Shown: positions 44,656 to 53,665 of the stretch, in pieces
How the letters are laid out: each line of letters begins with the position of its first letter
How positions within the stretch are numbered: the first letter of the stretch is position 1
Source of the DNA: Anaerolineaceae bacterium
GTDB lineage: Bacteria > Chloroflexota > Anaerolineae > Aggregatilineales > Phototrophicaceae
Length of the DNA stretch: 64,000 nt
Assembly (NCBI GenBank): GCA_002699585.1
Contig: PABP01000014.1
Coordinates: 62,001-126,000 of the forward strand
Direction: 5' to 3'
Program-made: the position numbers and the translations under genes
Notes under the pieces: generated by a model
What the model was told of the DNA's origin: nothing
Seen by the model: the letters and a program-made list of their open reading frames with translations, nothing else
Database searches by the model: none

Positions 44656-46806
44656 ATGTTTAATAGGCAAGGCTGCACGTTAACGCGTGAGCAAGTTGAG
44701 GACAAAGCCCAGGCACTTCTTGAGCAGATGACGCTTAAAGAAAAGGTGTGGATGCTCAACGGCAACTGGGACCCCATAAACAACTTCCAGCAGCACAATG
44801 CACTGTATAATCCGACACCGATTGAGACCAACGGGTGTCTACGACTGAATGTTTCGCCAATTGCATTTACAGATGGTCCCCGTGGTGTGGTGATGGGGCA
44901 CTCGACGTGCTTTCCTGTGTCGATGGCTCGCGGGGCCAGCTTTGACCCTGCTCTGGAAAGGCGGGTTGGTGATGTCATCGGTAAGGAGGCACGCGCGCAA
45001 GGCGCAAATTACTTCGGTGGCGTTTGTATTAACCTTCTCCGCCATCCGTCTTGGGGACGCTCTCAGGAAACATACGGCGAAGATCCATTCCACATTGGTG
45101 AAATGGGACAAGCTCTGACCGAATCTGTACAGGAGCACAATGTCATCGCCTGCATCAAACATTATGCTGTCAATAACATTGAGAATTCTCGTTTTTGGGT
45201 CAACGTAAAAGCCGATGAACGCACAATGCGTGAGGTCTACCTGCCACACTTCAAGAAATCCATTGATTCTGGCGCGGCTTCTGTCATGGGGGCTTATAAT
45301 CTTTACGAAGGTGATCAATGTTGTGAAAGTCACTTTTTGTTAACGGAAATTCTACGAGATGATTGGGGTTTTGAGGGCTTCACCATTTCTGATTTTGTCG
45401 CTGGTGTCCGCCATACTAAAAAGGCGATTGAAGCCGGACTTGACGTCGAAATGCCTATGCCGATCCATTATCAACGCAATCTTCTTAAGGCCGTTGAGGA
45501 AGGTAACGTAGCAGAAGAGACTGTCAACAAGGCTGTCCTGAGCGTATTGCGTACACTGCTTGTCTTCGAAAACACACCCGATAAGATGACATACAGTCCA
45601 GAGTTGGTCGCTAGCGAAGAACATACAAAACTTGCGCTTGAAGTCGCCGAAAAATCAATGGTGCTTATTAAGAATGATGATGATGTGCTGCCATTCAGTA
45701 AAAATGTCAAACGCATTTTAGTTGCAGGCGAACTGGCTGCTAAAGAAAATACAGGAGATGCGGGTTCCAGTAAAATTGATGCGCCTTATGTGGTCACACC
45801 GCTTGAAGGTCTGCGTAATTACTTCGGGGAAGGCGTCGAGATTGTATTTTGTGATGAAAGCGAACTTGAAAAAGCAGCGACTGAAGCAGCTAAAGCCGAT
45901 TGTGTGATTATCGTTGTTGGCAATGATCAACATGATGAGGGCGAATATATTTCTGCGCCAACTGAGAGTGAGCACGATTTCTCTTTTGGTGCAGCAATGG
46001 CCATAGGCTATGAAAATATGGGTAAGACGCTAACTAACGTTGAAATGATATCTTTTGGTGATGATGGCGGTAAGGTTGGCGGCGATCGTGAGAATCTTTC
46101 CTTAAAGCCTGACCAGATTAGTTTGATTAAGCACATTGGTGGGATCAATTCGAATACGGTCGTGGCGCTGGTTGGTGGTGGTATGATAATGACGAAGGAA
46201 TGGGATGACGGGGTACCAGCCATACTGTATAGCTGGTACTCAGGGATGGAGGGCGGCAACGCTTTATCTCGAATCCTGTTCGGAGATGTCAATCCATCCG
46301 GTAAACTGCCTTTCACCATTCCTGAGGATCAATCTCATCTACCGTACTTTAGCAGCATCGACAAAGATATTCAGTATGATCTGTATCATGGCTATTCTTA
46401 TCTTGATAAACACGAACATCGGCCAGCCTATCCTTTCGGCTTCGGGCTGTCCTACACAACCTGGGAGTATGGCGAACCACAAGTCGTCAAGCAAGATGAT
46501 CATGTAAAGGTAACTGTTACTCTCAAAAACACGGGTAATGTCCCTGGTGCTGAGGTGATCCAAGTCTATGTTGGAATCAAACAGTCTGTAGTAGAGCGCC
46601 AGAAGAAACTTCTGAAAGGATTTGAAAAGGTCTACTTAGAACCTGGCCAATCAACCAGCGTCGAGGTATCTATTGATCTCGATGAACTGTGTTATTTTAG
46701 CAATGAGCAGCGAAAGTGGATATTTGAGCCGGGAACATACTGTTTCCACGTTGGTTCTAGTTCAGATGAAAGAGACTTGCAGGTTAAGGAACTAGAACTG
46801 GGCTGA
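44656..46806 (+). CDS. Glycoside hydrolase family 3 (beta-glucosidase-like)
   Basis: 716 residues with the three usual parts: N-terminal barrel, alpha/beta sandwich (about 330-560) and C-terminal fibronectin-III-like domain (about 620-700). The nucleophile region reads GFTISDFVAGVRHT, placing Asp246 as nucleophile; Phe replaces the usual Trp of SDW. The substrate-binding KHYAVNNIENSR is conserved. TAGGAGATAG precedes ATG 44656. No signal peptide, so it degrades imported beta-linked oligosaccharides. It follows the Opp/Dpp-type importer and is probably its downstream enzyme. Confidence 0.92.
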   Translation: MFNRQGCTLTREQVEDKAQALLEQMTLKEKVWMLNGNWDPINNFQQHNALYNPTPIETNGCLRLNVSPIAFTDGPRGVVMGHSTCFPVSMARGASFDPALERRVGDVIGKEARAQGANYFGGVCINLLRHPSWGRSQETYGEDPFHIGEMGQALTESVQEHNVIACIKHYAVNNIENSRFWVNVKADERTMREVYLPHFKKSIDSGAASVMGAYNLYEGDQCCESHFLLTEILRDDWGFEGFTISDFVAGVRHTKKAIEAGLDVEMPMPIHYQRNLLKAVEEGNVAEETVNKAVLSVLRTLLVFENTPDKMTYSPELVASEEHTKLALEVAEKSMVLIKNDDDVLPFSKNVKRILVAGELAAKENTGDAGSSKIDAPYVVTPLEGLRNYFGEGVEIVFCDESELEKAATEAAKADCVIIVVGNDQHDEGEYISAPTESEHDFSFGAAMAIGYENMGKTLTNVEMISFGDDGGKVGGDRENLSLKPDQISLIKHIGGINSNTVVALVGGGMIMTKEWDDGVPAILYSWYSGMEGGNALSRILFGDVNPSGKLPFTIPEDQSHLPYFSSIDKDIQYDLYHGYSYLDKHEHRPAYPFGFGLSYTTWEYGEPQVVKQDDHVKVTVTLKNTGNVPGAEVIQVYVGIKQSVVERQKKLLKGFEKVYLEPGQSTSVEVSIDLDELCYFSNEQRKWIFEPGTYCFHVGSSSDERDLQVKELELG

Positions 46807-46857
46807 GTCTAAACTATAGACGTATCTTCGTGCATTACATCGTAAATGATAGGTAAC

Positions 46858-46901
46858 AAAAATGGCTCTGTAAGTATTTTCAGCTTACCAGAGCCATTTT
46901 T
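46858..46901 (+). terminator. Rho-independent terminator after the GH3 gene
   Basis: A perfect 13-bp outer stem AAAAATGGCTCTG / CAGAGCCATTTTT with an inner TAAG/CTTA pair, ending in a T-run on the plus strand (and an A-run on the left, so usable in both directions). It closes the glycan region. Confidence 0.88.
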
Positions 46902-46922
46902 ACGATGTTCGATACAACTTCG

Positions 46923-47141
46923 TTAAGTACGCAAGGCGTTATGATCGCCGTAGGATAACCAGCCAATGAGTTGGTTTTTATTTGTCCGAACCAGTAGTTC
47001 CCCTTTATTGCTGCCTGTATCCGTGTCTAAACACAGGCCGATGTTCAACGCTGTCCACCCATGTAATGAAGTCAGCGTCACTAATGTATTCGAGTCTACC
47101 AAGAGGACTCGACCATTTCGGGCAAAAACAGAGGGTATTTA
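46923..47141 (-). other. Orphan open reading stretch without start codon (possible gene remnant)
   Basis: Read leftwards, 71 codons are open between two stops. The product (VFARNGRVLLVDSNTLVTLT..., ...GELLVRTNKNQLIGWLSYGD) has the beta-strand rhythm of an SH3-like domain, but there is no ATG or GTG near its beginning and no ribosome-binding site. A decayed C-terminal fragment is possible; a chance open frame cannot be excluded. Confidence 0.25.
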
Positions 47142-47146
47142 GCATG

Positions 47147-47175
47147 AAAAAAGCCTCAAATTGATGATTTGAGGC
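47147..47175 (-). terminator. Terminator of the tRNA-Arg gene
   Basis: On the minus strand GCCTCAAAT-CATCA-ATTTGAGGC is a perfect nine-base stem with a five-base loop followed by TTTTTT, 11 bases after the 3' end of the tRNA. Confidence 0.85.
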
Positions 47176-47186
47176 TCAATAATTAG

Positions 47187-47260
47187 CGTACCTGCAGGGA
47201 TTCGAACCCCGGACCCCTTGTTCCGTAGACAAGTGCTCTAATCCGCTGAGCTACAGGTAC
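47187..47260 (-). tRNA. tRNA-Arg (anticodon ACG)
   Basis: On the minus strand the cloverleaf is complete: acceptor GTACCTG/CAGGTAC, D stem GCTC/GAGC, anticodon stem CTTGT/ACAAG with loop CTACGGA (anticodon ACG, to become ICG), five-base variable loop, T stem CGGGG/CCCTG with TTCGAAT loop, and discriminator G. CCA is not encoded. 74 nt. A terminator follows directly. Confidence 0.95.
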
Positions 47261-47340
47261 ATATAATGTGACAGTAGGATAGTCAAGCCCATGCTAAAAG
47301 TCAAGACCTGTTCATTGGGCAAAGCTGATATTTCTACAGG

Positions 47341-47793
47341 TCATGTGGATAGTAAAATGCCTTCTGATAGCAGGCTTTGGTAGATCGCATGTGCCCACGT
47401 CTGGACATTTTCGACGTAGTGCGAATGACCGCCGTTGACGACATCCCTGGCGTGCATTGTCCAGGGTATCTTATGGGGGTATCGACCTCGCGTGCTGTCT
47501 GTGCCCCGGATGCTGTGCTGTCGATTGCCGCTATCGACCTGCTCTTTGATCTGTTGGCGCATGGCTTGCGGACTGATGTCTGTTGCCACGAATTGCCGCA
47601 GTAACTCATGCGCACCGCGCAATCCCTCTACACTATATAGGTGTGGATGCTGAATGTGATAGCACAGCACCATCAAATGATGCACTTGCCCCAAGTCAGG
47701 ATGTTCAAATTCCCAGTAGAGGAATTGATGGAAGTCATCTTGGCAGGTGGTGCCATCCGGCAGGGCGGCCCCACATACAGCGCAGGTGGGCAT
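47341..47793 (-). CDS. Zinc-finger-type small protein (DUF5946-like)
   Basis: 150 residues. The N-terminus CAVCGAALPDGTTCQDDFH (Cys4, Cys7, Cys17, His22) is a probable zinc knuckle, followed by a helical His/Trp-rich domain (VHHLMVLCYHIQHPHLYS, IPWTMHARDV). It resembles a family of unknown function common in Chloroflexota-like genomes (DUF5946, recalled not searched). It starts 11 bases after the stop of the ECF sigma factor gene and is co-transcribed, so it may modulate the sigma factor, as small zinc-binding anti-sigma factors do (inference). Confidence 0.7.
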   Translation of the reverse strand: MPTCAVCGAALPDGTTCQDDFHQFLYWEFEHPDLGQVHHLMVLCYHIQHPHLYSVEGLRGAHELLRQFVATDISPQAMRQQIKEQVDSGNRQHSIRGTDSTRGRYPHKIPWTMHARDVVNGGHSHYVENVQTWAHAIYQSLLSEGILLST

Positions 47794-47804
47794 ATCAAAC
47801 TGCC

Positions 47805-48461
47805 TTATTCGATGTCAGGCGGCTGCGTATCCGTGCGCACATAAAGCGGCTGGCGGGCTGGTTCTGGCGGCGTCCCTGGCTTGAACATCTCGTCGATAGC
47901 CATATCGACCGCAGCATTCAGGTCCATGAAGAAGTCCCGTAAATGTTCACGCGCGTATTGCAAGCGCTTCTTGACCGTTGTCACCGGGACGTCGAGCTGC
48001 TTGGCGATCTCTTTCTGCGAGTCGCCCTTCATATAAAACCCTTCTGTCACGGCGCGTTCGTGCTCCGGCAATGTGGATATTGCCGTATGCAGATGACGAT
48101 GAAGCTCTTCAGTTTCCAGGTGGGCTTCTGGCCCGGGGCTGTCCTCTGCCAGATCATAACGCGACTCAATTGGCTCCAGTACCAGGCGCTTACCGCGCAC
48201 CAGACGATCCGATTGGGTCATGACAATACGGCGCAACCAAGCGGGAAAGGCCTCTGGCTCTTTGAGTTGGCCCAACTGTGTATAGGCTTTAATGAAGGCC
48301 TCCTGCACAGCTTCCTCAGCGAGATAACGATCGCCCAAGCTGGCATAAGCCCGCTGATAAGCCATCGGGCGGTATCGTGTCATCAATATATGGAAGGCCG
48401 CATCGCGTTCGCTGATATTACCCTGGCGCGCTTGTTGAATGAGCTGTTTGAGGTCGGACAT
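47805..48461 (-). CDS. ECF-type RNA polymerase sigma-70 factor
   Basis: 218 residues. Region 2 (about 25-95) has YLAEEAVQEAFIKAY and FPAWLRRIV; region 4 (about 125-180) has the HTH LPEHERAVTEGFYMKGDSQKEIAKQLDVPVTTVKKRL. About 40 extra residues follow region 4, longer than a minimal ECF factor. No transmembrane anti-sigma gene is adjacent; the only operon partner is the zinc-finger protein downstream. Confidence 0.92.
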   Translation of the reverse strand: MSDLKQLIQQARQGNISERDAAFHILMTRYRPMAYQRAYASLGDRYLAEEAVQEAFIKAYTQLGQLKEPEAFPAWLRRIVMTQSDRLVRGKRLVLEPIESRYDLAEDSPGPEAHLETEELHRHLHTAISTLPEHERAVTEGFYMKGDSQKEIAKQLDVPVTTVKKRLQYAREHLRDFFMDLNAAVDMAIDEMFKPGTPPEPARQPLYVRTDTQPPDIE

Positions 48462-48927
48462 GGGTTGCCCTGATATGTCACTTATTTACGGTCAAAATTC
48501 ACAGTCAAATGGGCACGAGAGCTGCCGATAGGTGGGTTTGCCCAATTCGTTATCCTAAAGTCATTATTCTATCATACGCGAAAATTGCCAGATTTCCCGT
48601 CAGAAGCACATTAGCATTTTGTTGCATGCTCGCTTGGAGTGTTTGGATAGGGTTAGCAAAGTTTGCATAAACATATGGGTAACAAGCCTCTGAAAAGGTT
48701 CACCACACTCAGTAGGCAGACTTGATACGTATTTACCATGCATTTGTCTATTAATAGCGCCCCTGATATAATGATTTAACATTTTCTTAAACAAAAGGCG
48801 TAGAGCATTAACACGCACGTTGGTAGACTTACTGACGTGGTCGGTGTCCACCACTTACTGGACTCCGTTGTATTCAAAGTGATACCCTAATTTTCATTTG
48901 TCAGCCAGATATTGAGGAACCGCCTGG
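48462..48927. other. Divergent promoter region, sigma gene / sugar ABC operon
   Basis: 466 bases between the diverging genes. A good promoter for the sugar operon is at 48744-48772. An 84-codon minus-strand frame (48600-48854) overlaps it and has no support. No operator dyad was recognised, and no regulator gene is attached to the operon. Confidence 0.55.
48744..48772 (+). promoter_or_regulatory. Sigma-70-type promoter of the sugar ABC operon
   Basis: TTGTCT (48744-48749), 17-base spacer, perfect TATAAT (48767-48772), about 155 bases before the first permease gene's ATG. Confidence 0.5.
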
Positions 48928-50442
48928 ATGGTGACCCATACACCAGCCACACCTGCTGCAAATGCGACGACAAACAAACGGCGCTGGTTAAGCGGTGATC
49001 GCCTGCGCAATCAAATAACGGGCATGTTATTTGTCACCCCGGCGACTTTGTTGATCGGCGTGTTTGGCTTATTCCCTATTTCCTACGCAATTTATATGAG
49101 CCTCCACTCCTGGCGAATTCAGCGGCGCTATACGCTGTGCTTGCCGGACTTCGCTGCCAACTGGCGTGCAGAAGCACCGGTCTGGGAGAAGGACTTCGCA
49201 ACCGAGATTGTTCCCAACTTCAATCTGGGGGCCTGCTTCGACAATTACACTAAAGTTGTCGGTGACTGGGGCGGCGTCTTTTTGTGGATACTGGGCTTTA
49301 TCGGGCTTTTCTTCGCCTATACAGTCTGGACACGCATATTCCGTGAAGAGAATAAAGCCAATAACCGTTGGATGCGCGTGATAACGATTGCCTTCTTTGC
49401 AGGCATCGGTGCGCTGGTAGCGATAGTTGGCTTGGGCCAATTGGGTATCGGCGGCTTGCCGGACCTTACACGGGTCGTGCCATATATTGAAGACATCGCC
49501 ATCGGTTCGGCGGCAGGCATCATCAACATCGGCCTGGGTATCTTCTGTATCGGTCTGGCTTTCCTGGTGATGCGCAACCCGGAATGGGCGGATAACTTGC
49601 CATTGCGCATGCTCACCGCATTTATTCCGCTGCTGGTGGCGCTCTATTGGGTCAGTAATGGCTGGGGCCTGATGATTAGCAATGGCGACGAGGATTATCT
49701 CCAAAGCCTCATCTATACCTTCTATTATGCCGTGGGCAGCATCCCGTTACAGCTTTCGCTGGGTTTGATCCTGGCTTATGTGTTGTATCGCAATATTTGG
49801 GGCAAAGAGCTGTGGCGCATGATCTTCTTCCTGCCCTATGTGACCCCGGCTGTTGCGGCGGCGGTTGTCTTCCGTATTGTCCTCAGTCCGCGGGAAACAA
49901 GTCTGGCCAATACAATCGTGACATCTTTAGGCTTCGGTGTGCAGCGTTGGACTGCGGAACCGCAGCCTTTTTTGAATACTATGTTTGGCCTGAATTTAGA
50001 AGGCTTTTTGGCCGGACCGAGTATGGCGCTCGTCAGTGTGATCTTGCTCGGTATCTGGACTTATACGGGCTATAACGCCGTCATCTTCCTGGCAGGCATG
50101 GGGGGTATTCCCGGTGACCTGTACGAAGCCGCTCGCGTGGATGGTGCCAACGAGTATCATCTTTTCCGGCACATCACGCTGCCGCTGCTCTCCCCGGTGA
50201 CCTTCTACTTATCGGTGCTGGGCTTCATTGGCACGTTTAAGGCCTTCAACACGCTCTATGTGATGCGCTTGCAGCAAGCCCTGGGTACGACCGATACGGC
50301 CAGTATCGTGGTGTTTGATACTTTCTTTAAGGCCAGCCGCTATGGATTGGCCACTGCCCAGGCCATCTTGCTGTTGCTGATTATCCTGGCAATTACCCAG
50401 TTCCAACGCTCTGTACTTGAAAAGCGGGTGTTCTATGGCTAA
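48928..50442 (+). CDS. Sugar ABC transporter permease, MalF type, with extra membrane helices
   Basis: 504 residues against about 300 for the family. The first helix (about 31-55, FVTPATLLIGVFGLFPISYAIYM) is normal. An insert of about 200 residues with roughly four more helices (about 113-133, 150-172, 190-215, 226-245) follows, then the standard MalF core starts near LIYTFYYAVGSIPLQLSLGL. The EAA coupling loop is canonical: DLYEAARVDGANEYHLFRHITLP. GAGGAAC stands 9 bases before ATG 48928. First gene of an operon with a MalG-type partner and a binding protein; the ATPase is elsewhere. Confidence 0.9.
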   Translation: MVTHTPATPAANATTNKRRWLSGDRLRNQITGMLFVTPATLLIGVFGLFPISYAIYMSLHSWRIQRRYTLCLPDFAANWRAEAPVWEKDFATEIVPNFNLGACFDNYTKVVGDWGGVFLWILGFIGLFFAYTVWTRIFREENKANNRWMRVITIAFFAGIGALVAIVGLGQLGIGGLPDLTRVVPYIEDIAIGSAAGIINIGLGIFCIGLAFLVMRNPEWADNLPLRMLTAFIPLLVALYWVSNGWGLMISNGDEDYLQSLIYTFYYAVGSIPLQLSLGLILAYVLYRNIWGKELWRMIFFLPYVTPAVAAAVVFRIVLSPRETSLANTIVTSLGFGVQRWTAEPQPFLNTMFGLNLEGFLAGPSMALVSVILLGIWTYTGYNAVIFLAGMGGIPGDLYEAARVDGANEYHLFRHITLPLLSPVTFYLSVLGFIGTFKAFNTLYVMRLQQALGTTDTASIVVFDTFFKASRYGLATAQAILLLLIILAITQFQRSVLEKRVFYG

Positions 50443-52150
50443 CCCGATGACGATAACACCCAACAAAGACACGACTATTGCCACTATTCGTAAATTCCCG
50501 GTGGGCGATGTTGTGACGCTCATCTTCGCTGGCGTTCTGGTTTTGGCGCTGCTGGCTGCTACCGGCCAGGGGCAATTCTCTACAGATAGTCAGGATATTT
50601 TCGCGCCAATTGTCGCCGTAGCTACCGTGTTCTTCGGTTTCCTGGCGGCCTATTCCCTTGGGACATCGACCGACGCAACGGGTAACCTGGGCCGCGCCTT
50701 CATTACAGTAATCGCGCTATGGGCCGGGTTTATCTCCCATAACCTGGGTGATAGTGGCGGCAACCTGTTTATGGTGGTTGTCTGTGGTGGCCTCGCCGCT
50801 TATCTCCTATATAGTGCCTATCGCGACCAGGGCCGCGGCACGGTTTCAACACCGATGTTTGGCCCCATGAATTTGCTGGTGCTTGCTGTGCTGATCGTGG
50901 CGGTTGCGGGTGTCTTTATCAGCGAAACAGCCTTTGGCCTGGAAAATCTCTGGTTACTGACGTTGGTTGTCGGCCTGGGCATTATCATCTTGACGCTGGT
51001 TGCGCTTGTACGGCCAGATCGGGCACGTAGTTATTCCATTATTAGCCTGGGCCTGGGCGCGATGGCCTTCATCTATGTTGCCAACAAGATCATCGTCATC
51101 TGTGATGTAGAGGAACCGCAGCTTGACCGCATGGTCGCTTTGGCTGGGGCTGGGGCATTTGGTCTGTTGATTCAGGCTGTTATCCCGCGCGTGGCTCCTT
51201 CAAAAGTCGAAGTTCCCATTGGCAGTGATGCCACTCGCTCATTTGACCCTGCCCGCGCCATCAGCGATTGGTTCCGCAGCATTACGCTCGGCAAAATCAT
51301 TCTTTACGCTTTGCTGACGTTTGCCGCCTTCATTTCATTGGTGCCCTTCCTCTGGATGATTAGCTCGTCGTTGATGACACTTGGTGAAATTCTCAACCGT
51401 GCCGTCATTCCGTCCGACCCGGTCAACGGCCTGTGCAACTACGTCGAAGCCTGGAACGAAGCCAACTTCAGTCGTTACTTCATGAACAGCGTCATCATTA
51501 CAGGCCTGACGATTGGTGGTCTGCTGATAACGTCAATTCTGTCAGCTTACGCTTTTGCCAAGATCGAATTCATCGGACGCGGCCTGATCTTCTCGCTGAT
51601 TCTGATCACCTTGATGATCCCGGAAAGCGTGACGATGATCCCGAACTTCCTGATTATTACCGGTAATGTACCGGTGATCCCCAGTGGGGCGGAAGAAGGA
51701 TTTGGCATTGTCTTTGATAGCAACTGGCTGGATACGCTGACGGCGTTGACGCTGCCGTTTATGGCCAATGCTTTTTCGATTTTCTTGCTGCGGCAGTTCT
51801 TTGCGACCATCCCCGATGAATTGTGGGAAGCCTGTCGTATTGATGGCGGCGGACATTTGCGTTTCTTGATCCAGATCGTTTTGCCGATTGCGCGGCCAGC
51901 TATCATGACTGTCACGCTGCTGTCCTTTATTGCCGGGTGGAATGCTTTCCTCTGGCCGTTGATCGTCACGCGAACAGAGACCTGGCGACCGTTGATGGTC
52001 GGTCTTTATAACTTTACGACCGAAGCCGGGACTCAATTGCATCTGCTGATGGCAGGCTCGTTTATCGTTATCCTGCCCATCTTGTTGTTGTACTTTGCCA
52101 CCCAAAAAGCCTTCACGGAAGGCATCGCGACCTCTGGATTGAAGGGGTAA
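50435..52150 (+). CDS. Sugar ABC transporter permease, MalG type, with N-terminal multi-helix extension
   Basis: 571 residues from ATG 50435 (MANPMTITPNKD), which overlaps the MalF-type gene by eight bases; the upstream Met at 50417 is less likely. The C-terminal 290 residues are a standard MalG permease (LYALLTFAAFISLVPFLWMISSS; coupling loop ELWEACRIDGGGHLRFLIQIVLP). The first 270 residues add about seven hydrophobic helices with short loops, of no known family. Both permeases of this operon are extended, which suggests the extra helices pack together. Confidence 0.9.
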   Translation: MANPMTITPNKDTTIATIRKFPVGDVVTLIFAGVLVLALLAATGQGQFSTDSQDIFAPIVAVATVFFGFLAAYSLGTSTDATGNLGRAFITVIALWAGFISHNLGDSGGNLFMVVVCGGLAAYLLYSAYRDQGRGTVSTPMFGPMNLLVLAVLIVAVAGVFISETAFGLENLWLLTLVVGLGIIILTLVALVRPDRARSYSIISLGLGAMAFIYVANKIIVICDVEEPQLDRMVALAGAGAFGLLIQAVIPRVAPSKVEVPIGSDATRSFDPARAISDWFRSITLGKIILYALLTFAAFISLVPFLWMISSSLMTLGEILNRAVIPSDPVNGLCNYVEAWNEANFSRYFMNSVIITGLTIGGLLITSILSAYAFAKIEFIGRGLIFSLILITLMIPESVTMIPNFLIITGNVPVIPSGAEEGFGIVFDSNWLDTLTALTLPFMANAFSIFLLRQFFATIPDELWEACRIDGGGHLRFLIQIVLPIARPAIMTVTLLSFIAGWNAFLWPLIVTRTETWRPLMVGLYNFTTEAGTQLHLLMAGSFIVILPILLLYFATQKAFTEGIATSGLKG

Positions 52151-52281
52151 CGCGGCTTTAAATGGGTGATGTTAAATAGGTTATAATGTGGTTACTTGGA
52201 GGGAGGGGCAACCCAATCGCACCTCCAGGACCACAAAGCGAACACTATCTGTCTAAACCCGTCTAGGAGGACACAATAAAC
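52151..52281 (+). promoter_or_regulatory. Promoter and leader of the sugar-binding protein gene
   Basis: A perfect TATAAT stands at 52182-52187, with only a weak -35. The leader holds CTTGGAGG ... CCTCCAGG arms (about 52196-52231) that can pair, and TAGGAGGA just before the ATG. A dedicated promoter would let the binding protein be made in excess over the permeases. Confidence 0.45.
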
Positions 52282-53637
52282 ATGAAGAAGTTCGCCCTTT
52301 ATTTTGTACTGGCCCTCGTTTTGGTTATGGCGCTACCTGCCACAGCACAAGATGACGTTGAAATGGTTTACGAAGACGTCGACCCGACCGGTGCCACTGT
52401 TCAGTTCTGGCATCAGCACAGTGGTGAGCGTGAAGAAGCGCTGATGGAAATCGTCAACGAGTTTAATGAAACAAATGAATGGGGTATCACCGTCGAAGCC
52501 AGCAACCAGGGTGGTTATGGCGATATCTTCCAGAAGATGAACCTCGGCCTGGTTGAAGGTGGCGAAAGCCTGCCGCAACTGGTCGTTGCTTACCAGAACC
52601 AAGCTGCAACCTACCAGCTCGTTGATGGCCTGGTGGATATGCGTCCTTTGGTTGACAGCCCGACCTGGGGCCTGAGCGAAGAAGACAAAGCTGACTTCTT
52701 CCCTGGCTTCTACAATGCTGACGTCTTCCCGACCTTCGGCAACCAACGCCTGGGCTTGGCTCCGAACCGCTCGATGGAAGTCATGTACTACAACAGCAGT
52801 TGGCTGGCTGAACTAAGCGAATCCGGTGCCATCAGCTTTGAAGGTGCCCCGGAGACCCCCGAACAGTTCCGCGAAGCCGCTTGCGCTGCCGTTGAGAACC
52901 CCTACAGTGGTGCAACCGGCGACGTTAGCACCAGCGTTGGCTACCAACTGAGCTTTGACGCTAGCCGTCTGGCAAGCTGGACCTTCGCTTTCGGTGGCGA
53001 TGTCTTCGACTACGATGCGGGTGTTTACACCTACGATAGCGAAGCCGCTGTGGAAGCTGTTACTTTCTTGCAAGGTCTGTTCGCAGATGGTTGCGCAACC
53101 GACATCGCTGAATCTTATGGTGACCAGACCAACTTCGGCCAGGGCGTGACCCTGTTCACCGTTGGTTCGACCTCCGGCCTGCCGTTCTACGGTAGTGCAG
53201 TTGACGAAGGTGCTGGCCATGAGTGGAGTGTTGCTCCGCTGCCGCACACCACCGAAGAACCTGTCATGAATCTGTACGGTGCTTCCGTCAGCATCCCGCG
53301 CAGCACACCTGAACAGGAACTGGCTGCCTGGTTGTTCGTTAAGTACTACACCGACACCGAAGCTCAGGCCACATGGGCGACCGCCAGCAACTACTTCCCG
53401 GTTCGCGCTAGCGTTGCTGAAGGCCTGGCTGATTACTTCGAAGCCAACCCGACTTATGAAACCGCCTTCGGTCTGTTGCAGTACTCCAAGACCGAGCCGC
53501 CAGTACCGGGCTACGACTTCGTCCGTGACGAAGCTGAATCCACCCTGGCTGCAATCGTTGCCGATCCTTCAATGGACGTCGCTGCTAACCTCGGTGAACT
53601 GACCGAACTGTCGAACGAAATCCTGGCTGACCAGTAA
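52282..53637 (+). CDS. Sugar ABC transporter substrate-binding protein, family 1 (UgpB/MalE-like)
   Basis: 451 residues. Signal peptide MKKFALYFVLALVLVMALPA, cleavage near ATA-QDD. No lipobox Cys, so either cleaved to a free protein or anchored otherwise. The fold markers are ATVQFWHQHSGEREEALMEI at the start and the family 1 VQFWHxxxG pattern, with VSIPRSTPEQELAAWLFVKY late. It has the composition of a highly expressed protein (consistent codon choice, strong RBS AGGAGGA). Genes for the two permeases lie directly upstream. Confidence 0.92.
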   Translation: MKKFALYFVLALVLVMALPATAQDDVEMVYEDVDPTGATVQFWHQHSGEREEALMEIVNEFNETNEWGITVEASNQGGYGDIFQKMNLGLVEGGESLPQLVVAYQNQAATYQLVDGLVDMRPLVDSPTWGLSEEDKADFFPGFYNADVFPTFGNQRLGLAPNRSMEVMYYNSSWLAELSESGAISFEGAPETPEQFREAACAAVENPYSGATGDVSTSVGYQLSFDASRLASWTFAFGGDVFDYDAGVYTYDSEAAVEAVTFLQGLFADGCATDIAESYGDQTNFGQGVTLFTVGSTSGLPFYGSAVDEGAGHEWSVAPLPHTTEEPVMNLYGASVSIPRSTPEQELAAWLFVKYYTDTEAQATWATASNYFPVRASVAEGLADYFEANPTYETAFGLLQYSKTEPPVPGYDFVRDEAESTLAAIVADPSMDVAANLGELTELSNEILADQ

Positions 53638-53665
53638 ATTTCGTTCCGACGTAGTTTCTAGCAAC

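Noticed and set aside
48600-48854. 84-codon minus-strand frame
   Set aside because: Covers the promoter of the sugar operon and has no SD or recognisable pattern.
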